From assembly GCA_017613855.1 (NCBI GenBank), contig JAGACY010000200.1, forward strand, positions 1-33,926: a DNA stretch of 33,926 nucleotides. The letters run 5' to 3'. Each line of letters opens with the position of its first letter. The stretch's first letter is position 1. The stretch comes from Pseudomonadota bacterium (GTDB lineage Bacteria; Myxococcota; Bradymonadia; UBA4248). Of the stretch, positions 25,204 to 32,386 are shown one piece after another. The notes under the pieces were generated by a model that worked only from the letters and a program-made list of their open reading frames with translations, made no database searches and was not told the origin of the DNA. The position numbers and the translations under genes are program-made.

Positions 25204-27540
25204 TTATGGGCAATTCGGCAAAGAACCGCCAGATGCGCTTTTTGTAATTTCGATATAGTAGGCAGAAACATAACCAACAACCGGTGATGTAATGTGATAC
25301 CAGCCAACACCTTGGACGGGGGTTCCTTGCTCGTAATTGTCAATGGTAGCTTCTTCTCCGTATTGAAGTACACCTATAACCGAGAAGGCTGTTGTGCTGG
25401 GACCTTGTCGGATATTGACACCCGTTACTTCATGTGGAGCCCCTGTCGCCGGGAAAATATATACATTCCCTTTTTCAATATAGCGTTTGTTTTTATTTGC
25501 AAGGACTGCATAATAATTACCCGATTGGCCATAGAGATTGTAAAGCGTGTATTTGGTGGCATTACCGCCTTCGCCGCTTCCCGGACTTGTATACAGTTTT
25601 GCATTACTGTTCACGAGACCTCTGGTATTTGAAGCCACGCAGGAATTGCCGCAGAGCAATAAATTGTTGTTATTACAGGTAGTTGTACATGTGCCGTTGG
25701 TGCATGAACTGCTGCCACCGCTGACTGAAGAACATGCATTGCCGCATGCACCACAATTCTTCGAATCAATTTGGAGATTGACACATGCATTCGAACACTT
25801 CGAGAATCCCGAATTGCATGAATAGCCGCAGCCTGTGGTCTTATCGCAAACCGCCGTTGAATTTGCGACAGAAGTGGTGCAGGTTTGTGTTTTGAACCAA
25901 TTGTTGTTTTTGCATGTTTGCAATTCGAGGCCGCTGCAGCGTTTTGTATTGGCATCACATGCTTTGACTTCGCATCCGGTTCCTGCAGAGTTTATGGTGT
26001 AACCACTCTTACAGGTAAAGCTGCATTTCCCGGAGTTGCATTTATTCTCGGCATTGGGGACATTGCATTTGCTGCCGCATCCACCGCAATTGTTGACATC
26101 CGATTGGTAATTGACGCATTTTCCGCCGCACTCCGAAAAACCGGATTTGCATGCCCTGCTGCATTGGGCATTTTGACAGATTGGCTCGGCATTCACAACA
26201 TCAGTGGTACATGTCTTCGTTGTAACCCATTGGCTATTCTTGCACGTCTGGATGTCCTTTCCGACGCATTGTACGCTGCCTTCTGTGCATGCAGTGACTT
26301 CACAGCCTGTTCCGTCTTTGTTGAGGGCAAAGCCCGGATTACATGAAAATTCGCATTGTGCAAGGTTGCAGATGTTGGTTGCATTGGCAACATTGCACGC
26401 GTTATCGCATTCACCACAGTGGGTGAGAGAGGATGTGATATCAACGCAGTCATTGGGGGGGCAAAATGCAAATCCACTCATGCAGTATTTGATGCAGCCA
26501 GAGGCTGGGTCGCATTGGGATTTCTGATTTTGTGATGGTGTGCAGTCTTCTGCGACGACCCATGTGTTATCTTTACAGATTTCAAAATAATTATCATGAC
26601 AACGCTTTTCGTTTTCCGTGCAGTCCTCAGTTTGCTGTGGCTCACAGTAAGTCCCGTCCGCCGATACTTTATAACCATCATGACATGTAAATGAGCACAG
26701 CCCGTCAACACACATGTTGTCAGCATTGGCGACTTCGCAGGCATTGTCGCACATACCGCAATGTATGATACTGCTGTTCAAATCAAAGCAGCCATTCAGG
26801 CAATTGGTATAGCCGGTATTGCAGACACATTGACTCATTTCCGGTATGCAATATGAATTGGGAGGACATGGCAGTCCCGAATCTCCGCAGGGCTCCGCTT
26901 CACACATGATACTGCCGTCTGTCTGTGGCGATGTATGATAGCCTTCAATACATGTGCTTGGGGTACATCGGCCCCCGTCACACACACCTTCAGCCCAGCC
27001 TTCCATTTCTGTACAGTTGGTCTCGCAATCTCCGCAATGTTCAATATCATTTTGAACATCAATGCATTGGTCATTGCATAAAAGCTGATTATTCGGGCAA
27101 GCGCATTTGCCGTCAATACAGGTTTGCTCTGATGAGCACGGATTGGGAATACATAGGGCATCAGAACCACAGAAGGTTGGGTCTGTATTGGGATTCACAC
27201 AGGTTCCATTACAATAGATTTGGCCCCCACCGCATTGACCATTCCCTTTTTCACACGAAGAATCGGTTTGGGTATAGCCTTCGGGACAGTGTGTGCCGCA
27301 GTAGTGTCTGCCACTCTCATCCTTGATACATAGCGGGGTTGCAGAAGGGCAAAAATGATCCCGCAGATCATTGTCGTAAGCACCGCATTCTCCAAAGTTA
27401 CACAGATTGCCCGAATCGTCGATGATGTATGTGGCATTGCATTGAACACCGCCACGCTCGTAGGCATCGTCACTGTCGCATCCAAAGAGTAATGTGCCCA
27501 TAATCAGACAGCCGATAATAGGAAATGTATTGGTTTTCAT
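25204..27540 (-). CDS. Cys-rich lipoprotein with paired SH3-like C-terminus (paralog B)
   Basis: The 778-aa product (ATG at 27540, AAGGAT 8 nt upstream) has a lipobox LFGC with Cys21, the shared N-terminal cysteine signature, then a series of Cys-rich units: GQCGGGQIYCNGTC, CGDCETNC, CGECDNACNVANATNIC and further NCGxCGxxC units. It is collinear with paralog A throughout and has one extra unit. The C-terminal SH3-like pair includes LYNLYGQSGNYYAV and GVNIRQGPSTTAFSVIG, and ends in SLPNCP. It starts 41 nt after paralog C's stop, so the genes look co-transcribed. The many Cys imply disulfides in an oxidising compartment. No enzymatic motif was seen. Confidence 0.82.
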   Translation of the reverse strand: MKTNTFPIIGCLIMGTLLFGCDSDDAYERGGVQCNATYIIDDSGNLCNFGECGAYDNDLRDHFCPSATPLCIKDESGRHYCGTHCPEGYTQTDSSCEKGNGQCGGGQIYCNGTCVNPNTDPTFCGSDALCIPNPCSSEQTCIDGKCACPNNQLLCNDQCIDVQNDIEHCGDCETNCTEMEGWAEGVCDGGRCTPSTCIEGYHTSPQTDGSIMCEAEPCGDSGLPCPPNSYCIPEMSQCVCNTGYTNCLNGCFDLNSSIIHCGMCDNACEVANADNMCVDGLCSFTCHDGYKVSADGTYCEPQQTEDCTENEKRCHDNYFEICKDNTWVVAEDCTPSQNQKSQCDPASGCIKYCMSGFAFCPPNDCVDITSSLTHCGECDNACNVANATNICNLAQCEFSCNPGFALNKDGTGCEVTACTEGSVQCVGKDIQTCKNSQWVTTKTCTTDVVNAEPICQNAQCSRACKSGFSECGGKCVNYQSDVNNCGGCGSKCNVPNAENKCNSGKCSFTCKSGYTINSAGTGCEVKACDANTKRCSGLELQTCKNNNWFKTQTCTTSVANSTAVCDKTTGCGYSCNSGFSKCSNACVNLQIDSKNCGACGNACSSVSGGSSSCTNGTCTTTCNNNNLLLCGNSCVASNTRGLVNSNAKLYTSPGSGEGGNATKYTLYNLYGQSGNYYAVLANKNKRYIEKGNVYIFPATGAPHEVTGVNIRQGPSTTAFSVIGVLQYGEEATIDNYEQGTPVQGVGWYHITSPVVGYVSAYYIEITKSASGGSLPNCP

Positions 27541-27581
27541 GACTAAATCCTTATTTTATGAGTTTATCATTGCACTTCGTT

Positions 27582-30500
27582 TTATGGGCAGCTTGGCAGA
27601 GATGAAGCGGAACTGCCGGCATACATCGTGACATAGTAGGACGCAACATATCCGACAAAGGGAGAGCTGATAGAATACCATCCGCCGCCTTCTGTAAGAG
27701 GCTCGCCGTCTGTATAACCGGTAATTGTTATGGTGGTATTTTGACCGATAGCACCTAGTTTACTATAGGACTTGCCCGGCCCGGATCTGACATTGACACC
27801 CTTCGAATCCCAGGGATAACCATACGCGGGTAAGATATAAACGGCACTGGCAGGAACATATCCTTTTTGAGAACCTGTATAAACCGCATAGAACCCATTA
27901 TATTCTCCATATATCCATTCTACAAAATTATAGTTGAAAGCAAGACCAAGAGGATAAGAATAGGATGGAGTAGAATAGATACTCGTATTTGTGTTCATGA
28001 TGCCAGTTAATGTGTAATAGATACAATCATTGTTGCAGTTGACATAATTAGTATTACACGAAAGAACACAGCTTCCGGAACTGCATGTCGACGAACCATA
28101 CGTGGGATTTGGACATTTATTTCCGCATGTACCGCAGTTGTTGACATTGTTCGTGAGATTTAAACATGCCCCCGAACAGTTTGTATATCCGGAGTTACAG
28201 CTGATTCCGCATTTTGAACTGCTGCACGTCGCAGAACCATTCGAAGGCGCTGGGCATTTATTCCCGCATCCACCGCAGTTGTTGACATTGTTCGTGAGAT
28301 TTAAACATGACCCCGCACAGTTTGTATACCCAGAATTACAGCTGATTCCGCATTTTGAACTGCTGCACGTCGCAGAACCATTCGAAGGCGCTGGGCATTT
28401 ATTCCCGCATCCACCGCAGTTGTTGACATTGCTCGTCAAATTGACGCACGCCCCCGAGCAATTTGTATACCCAGAATTACAGCTGATTCCGCATTTTGAA
28501 CTGCTGCACGTCGCAGAACCATTCGAAGGAGCACTGCATTTATTCCCGCACGCACCGCAGTTGTTGACATTGCTCGTCAAATTGACGCACGCCCCCGAAC
28601 AGTTTGTATACCCGGAATCACATTTAATGCCGCATTTTGAACTGCTGCATGTCGCAGAACCATGCGAAGGAGCACTGCATTTATTCCCGCATGCACCGCA
28701 GTTGTTGACATTGTTCGTGATATTGACGCACGTACCTGAACAATTCGTATAGCCGGAATCGCATTTAACGCCGCATTTGGAATCACTGCACGTTGCTGTA
28801 CCGTTTGCAGGCGTCGGGCATTTGTTGCCGCAGGCACCACAATTGTTGACATCATTTGTCAGATTCAAACATTTTCCTGAGCAGTTTGTATATCCTGAAT
28901 CACATTTAATGCCGCATTTTGAACTGCTGCATGTCGCAGAACCATGTGTCGGAGCACTGCATTTATTTCCGCATGCACCGCAATTGTTGGCATCATTTGT
29001 CAGATTCAAACATTTCCCTGAGCAGTTTGTATATCCTGAATCACATTTAATGCCGCATTTTGAACTGCTGCATGTCGCAGAACCATGTGACGGGGCACTG
29101 CACTTATTCCCGCATGCTCCGCAATTGTTGGCATCATTGGTGAGATTAAAGCATGATCCCGAACAGGCGGAATATCCCGATTTACATTTCCAGCTGCATC
29201 CAGAACTCGGGCTGCAAACTGCTGCCGCATTGGCAATGGATGTTGTACAATTCTGGGTCGTTTCCCATTTGTTATTTTTGCATATCTGGTACTTGACGTC
29301 ATCGCAGCGGATGTCACCTGCTGTGCAAACAAAGGGTTCACATCCTTTTTTGTCTGTCGTTATGACATAATTATCTTTGCATTTAAATGTACATTTGCCT
29401 GCGGAACAATCGTTGGTTGCATTGGCAACTGCGCATTTGTTCCCGCATGCCCCGCAGTTGTTCAAATCCTTTGTCATGTCTACGCATTGATTTGAACAAT
29501 TCGTAAATCCCGAATTACAGCTGATGACACATTTCGAATTCGTGCACTTGACAGATCCATTCGAAGGCTTCTTACAGACATTGTCGCAGGCGCCGCAGTT
29601 GTTGTTGTCCGTTTTTAAGTCGACGCAGTTTTCGGAGCAGTTGGTGTATCCGGTATGACATTCTATACCGCATCTTGAGGTGATACACGTTGCATCACCA
29701 TTGGCTGGCACTTTGCATGGATTATCACAGCTGTTGCAGTGTTTCGGATCACTTGTCAGGTCGTAGCATGAACCGGAGCAATTCTCAAAACCCGTATCGC
29801 AGTCATAGCCGCATGTCTGAGACTCACAAATCGGATGTGCATGCTCGACATCGGTGGTACAGGCATTGTCGCAGGTACCGCAATGCTGCACATCATTAAT
29901 TTCAAAACATTCATCATCACATTCTATATAATCTTCATGACATTCAAAGACACATTGACCTTCGACACAGTCCTCTGTTGCATTCTCACGATGACATATA
30001 TGGCTGCAGGCCCCGCAATTCAGTGGGTCCGTTTGTATATCGTAACAAAGGCCGTCTTCGCATTCATATAATTCGCCTTCACATGCGCAGAAACCGAGTT
30101 CGGTATTGCAAAAATGATCATCGGCACACTGCTTGTCCATCGAGCCACAGTGGTCGTCTGAATTCTCAATGCAGCTGTTTAAGGCAGAATCGTCTTCGTC
30201 CAATTGGATGAAATAGCCGTTCTGGCATTCTTCGACGATACATTCTGTCTGAACACATTGGCCATCCTGCCATCCCGGAATATAGGTCATACAATTATTA
30301 TCTGTACTTCCGCATGCTTCCGGGGAGTCTTCCACACAAACACTGATGCCTTCCTCTGCTTCTTCTGTGTGATAGCCTTCCTGGCATGCCTGGGCAATGC
30401 ATTTCCCTTCGCTGCATATACCATCGAGCCAGCCTTCGGATTGGAGGCAGTCGTGATTGCATTCACCGCAATGTTTGAGATCGGTATCATGATCCTTGCA

Positions 30501-31211
30501 TTCACCTTCGCACTCGTCTGCATGATCTTTGCAGTCACATTCACTATCAATGCATACCTGATCAGACCGGCATTCGTGGGGCTCACAATGGTCATCCGAA
30601 CCACAGTAGCTGACGTTGCTCGTCGGGTCGAAACAAATACCGTCACAAAGTATTTCATTGCTTGTTTTGCACTTGGATTCTACGCAATCATCGTCCGAGC
30701 AAACATACCCTGCAACCAGGGTGCAGTCTTTGCAATTGGGGCCGTAGCATTGCCTCAGACTCTTGCATTCGTTGTCAACGGGCTGGTAGGCACCCCTGCA
30801 TTCAATGAGCTTGCAGTTGCCATCTTCGCACGTGCCATTGCGCCAACCTTCTTTTTTCAGGCAGTTATTGCCGTGGACACCACAATTCTCAGTACTGTCC
30901 TCCTCACATACGGCATAGTCTTGACCTTCCGGTTGGTATTCATGGTAGCCTTTTTCACATTCATTGCCACAGAAAAACTCACCATTCGGATTTTGAATGC
31001 AATCAAAATCTACAGGACAATGGCCCTCATCCATGTAAAGATCGTATTCATCACATGCCGTATGAAGGCAATACTCCCCATTGTCGAGAATATACGAAAC
31101 ATCCTGACATTTTACGCCGAATTCAATCTCATCAATGTTTTCGAGAATGCATCCATGGCAGGAACATATCACGATAAACAGTGCCAGAATGATATATTTC
31201 ATCTGATTCAT
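27582..31211 (-). CDS. Giant Cys-rich repeat lipoprotein with paired SH3-like C-terminus (paralog C)
   Basis: From the ATG at 31211 (AAGGAG 7 nt upstream; a longer frame to 31304 has none), the product is 1209 aa. The lipobox CHGC gives Cys21. The N-terminal module matches the cluster signature; Asp/Glu-rich Cys units follow. In the second half lie seven near-identical 47-residue repeats, NNCGACGNKCSAPSHGSATC and so on with CGIKCDSGYTNCSG, and a diverged eighth. The C-terminus is a paired SH3-like region (WIYGEYNGFYAVYTGSQKGY; GVNVRSGPGKSYSKLG) ending in SLPSCP. The repeats have eight Cys each, with Ser/Asn-rich spacers. This is the largest member of the cluster, presumably a length-variable surface rod, with tip or wall-binding SH3-like domains. 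Gap to the upstream gene is 52 nt. Confidence 0.82.
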   Translation of the reverse strand: MNQMKYIILALFIVICSCHGCILENIDEIEFGVKCQDVSYILDNGEYCLHTACDEYDLYMDEGHCPVDFDCIQNPNGEFFCGNECEKGYHEYQPEGQDYAVCEEDSTENCGVHGNNCLKKEGWRNGTCEDGNCKLIECRGAYQPVDNECKSLRQCYGPNCKDCTLVAGYVCSDDDCVESKCKTSNEILCDGICFDPTSNVSYCGSDDHCEPHECRSDQVCIDSECDCKDHADECEGECKDHDTDLKHCGECNHDCLQSEGWLDGICSEGKCIAQACQEGYHTEEAEEGISVCVEDSPEACGSTDNNCMTYIPGWQDGQCVQTECIVEECQNGYFIQLDEDDSALNSCIENSDDHCGSMDKQCADDHFCNTELGFCACEGELYECEDGLCYDIQTDPLNCGACSHICHRENATEDCVEGQCVFECHEDYIECDDECFEINDVQHCGTCDNACTTDVEHAHPICESQTCGYDCDTGFENCSGSCYDLTSDPKHCNSCDNPCKVPANGDATCITSRCGIECHTGYTNCSENCVDLKTDNNNCGACDNVCKKPSNGSVKCTNSKCVISCNSGFTNCSNQCVDMTKDLNNCGACGNKCAVANATNDCSAGKCTFKCKDNYVITTDKKGCEPFVCTAGDIRCDDVKYQICKNNKWETTQNCTTSIANAAAVCSPSSGCSWKCKSGYSACSGSCFNLTNDANNCGACGNKCSAPSHGSATCSSSKCGIKCDSGYTNCSGKCLNLTNDANNCGACGNKCSAPTHGSATCSSSKCGIKCDSGYTNCSGKCLNLTNDVNNCGACGNKCPTPANGTATCSDSKCGVKCDSGYTNCSGTCVNITNNVNNCGACGNKCSAPSHGSATCSSSKCGIKCDSGYTNCSGACVNLTSNVNNCGACGNKCSAPSNGSATCSSSKCGISCNSGYTNCSGACVNLTSNVNNCGGCGNKCPAPSNGSATCSSSKCGISCNSGYTNCAGSCLNLTNNVNNCGGCGNKCPAPSNGSATCSSSKCGISCNSGYTNCSGACLNLTNNVNNCGTCGNKCPNPTYGSSTCSSGSCVLSCNTNYVNCNNDCIYYTLTGIMNTNTSIYSTPSYSYPLGLAFNYNFVEWIYGEYNGFYAVYTGSQKGYVPASAVYILPAYGYPWDSKGVNVRSGPGKSYSKLGAIGQNTTITITGYTDGEPLTEGGGWYSISSPFVGYVASYYVTMYAGSSASSLPSCP
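28143..29129 (-). repeat. Seven in-frame 141-bp tandem repeats inside paralog C
   Basis: Seven units of exactly 141 bp (47 codons, eight Cys) run from 29129 down to 28143, with a diverged eighth at 28002-28142. The conserved CAGTTGTTGACATT-type segment recurs at 28135, 28276, 28417 and 28558, always 141 bp apart. Neighbouring units six and seven differ at only about five positions by eye. Confidence 0.92.
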
Positions 31212-31263
31212 TTTGCTCTCCTTACGGTCCTGCCTGATATATAGATAATAATGGTAAGTTGAA

Positions 31264-31953
31264 TTAATCGGATGCGGTTTGTTGATCTGAAATACAGAGT
31301 GCATGGCCTTCGGGGACGCAGACGCCTTGACATTCCTTTAAACCATCTCCGCACGAAGTCTGGCAATTGTAGTTCTCTGTATCCGATTCACCGGGACAGA
31401 CCTCGTCTTTATGGCAAATCGCACAAAACTGTCCGCAACAGTCATGAATTGGTTTGCAAATACCTGAACCATTGGGACGCATGCCAGGTTTGCATTCTGT
31501 GGCACGGCACAGAATCTCTGAGGAATTTGTAGATTGACCACATATTCCGTCTACCCAGTTGGGATCTTCCTCCGCACAGCGCGAACCTCTGATGCCGCAA
31601 TTATCAATTGAATTATTGGTGGCACAAATATGGGGCGCATCTTTTGACTTGAGCTGGGTCGTGCCCGGCGGACAAAAAGATGCACAGTAGGATGTCTCAA
31701 CCGGCTGAAGCAAGCCTTGTATACAAAAAGGACGTTCGATTGGGCAGAGATTCCGGGATATCCATTCGTCATATTGGGGGCACTGCGAACGAAGGCAACG
31801 GGAGGGCTCCTGAACTTCTGAGGTTTCTTCTTCCAATACGTACGCGATATTATCACATGATTCGCCATATTGGGGCAGATCGTCCAATGCACACCCGCTC
31901 AGAAAAAAACTGGCGATCCCTATGTGTTTAATCAGCCTTATCGTCCTCATCAT
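31264..31953 (-). CDS. Short Cys-rich lipoprotein (paralog D, N-terminal module only)
   Basis: From the ATG at 31953 (GAGGTG upstream) the protein is 229 aa, with a lipobox LSGC (Cys21). It carries the same N-terminal cysteine signature as its three neighbours: RCLRSQC-PQYD, NLCP, FCI and YCASFC. It then has one Cys-rich stretch with CRATECKPGMRPNGSGIC and CCGQFCAIC, but it lacks both the repeat array and the SH3-like domains. It is the first gene of the cluster, directly behind the promoter at 31992-32020. It may be a small partner or cap for the larger proteins, or a shortened copy. Confidence 0.78.
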   Translation of the reverse strand: MMRTIRLIKHIGIASFFLSGCALDDLPQYGESCDNIAYVLEEETSEVQEPSRCLRSQCPQYDEWISRNLCPIERPFCIQGLLQPVETSYCASFCPPGTTQLKSKDAPHICATNNSIDNCGIRGSRCAEEDPNWVDGICGQSTNSSEILCRATECKPGMRPNGSGICKPIHDCCGQFCAICHKDEVCPGESDTENYNCQTSCGDGLKECQGVCVPEGHALCISDQQTASD

Positions 31954-31971
31954 CACACACCTCGACACGCT

Positions 31972-31985
31972 GCCCAATATTGGGC
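31972..31985 (-). promoter_or_regulatory. Perfect palindrome at the predicted start of the Cys-rich operon
   Basis: GCCCAATATTGGGC is a 14-bp perfect palindrome at 31972-31985. It begins at about +1 of the predicted transcript, 7 nt after the -10 box, a usual place for an operator. Confidence 0.6.
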
Positions 31986-31991
31986 TCTATC

Positions 31992-32020
31992 ATTATAAAG
32001 AAGATTGAGGTCGTTGTCAT
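31992..32020 (-). promoter_or_regulatory. Strong promoter of the Cys-rich lipoprotein operon
   Basis: On the minus strand ATGACA (32020-32015) and TATAAT (31997-31992) are 17 nt apart: one mismatch at -35 and none at -10. Confidence 0.82.
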
Positions 32021-32061
32021 GAAATTATGGCACATCAGGCGCTTAATTTGTAGCCAATCTT

Positions 32062-32115
32062 TTGGCCGTCGGCCAATGCGATTGGCGTTTCGGCGCTTTC
32101 CCTTCGGGATACGCG
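32062..32115. repeat. Nested palindromic intergenic element
   Basis: TTGGCC-GTC-GGCCAA (32062-32076) and CCC-TTC-GGG hairpins lie in this stretch with GATTGG and ATACG borders. Confidence 0.6.
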
Positions 32116-32120
32116 CCTGG

Positions 32121-32187
32121 ACACACGCCTATTGCGCATTCTTCATCCAGATCTATGCACATGAATGATGCGCAATACGGCGTGTGT
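32121..32187. repeat. Long inverted repeat with 19/20-bp arms
   Basis: The arm at 32121-32139 (ACACACGCC-TATTGCGCAT) pairs with 32168-32187 along its whole length with one bulged base. The loop is 28 nt. No T-tract follows on either side. Confidence 0.8.
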
Positions 32188-32300
32188 TTCTCATGATATT
32201 TGACCACCAAAAAAAATACATAGCGCAGGATCTGTCACTGCTATCGGGCGTTGTAAGAGGCTGGATGCCGGATGCGTAGTAACATTATCTTTCTATTTCG

Positions 32301-32329
32301 TTGATTAATTTTTATGATTATCTCATAAT
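32301..32329 (+). promoter_or_regulatory. Candidate promoter of the gene at 32387
   Basis: TTGATT (32301-32306) and CATAAT (32324-32329) are 17 nt apart; the -10 has five of six matches. The leader would be about 50 nt. Confidence 0.55.
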
Positions 32330-32386
32330 TAATAGCGGACTGTGGTCTGCAAATCGAAGACTTATGATATACAATACGGATATACG

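Larger units (their letters stand above)
31954..32386. other. Divergent spacer between the Cys-rich operon and the gene at 32387
   Basis: About 430 bp without a credible gene. It holds the operon promoter and palindrome, a palindromic element at 32062-32115, a long inverted repeat at 32121-32187 and a promoter at 32301. The short ORF 31980-32168 is mostly palindrome. Confidence 0.6.

Noticed and set aside
28102..28752. 216-codon open frame opposite the 141-bp repeats
   Set aside because: It repeats with the same 141-bp period because it is the reverse frame of the repeat array; it has no independent evidence.
28002..29129. CRISPR-like array
   Set aside because: The units are contiguous 141-bp repeats without spacers, lie in frame within a gene, and there are no cas genes.
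30204..31244. 346-codon open frame opposite the giant lipoprotein
   Set aside because: It lies fully antisense to a strongly supported gene whose Cys codons leave few stops on the other strand, and has no ribosome site.
31980..32168. Small ORF of 62 codons in the divergent spacer
   Set aside because: It is largely built from palindromic repeat DNA and has no ribosome site.
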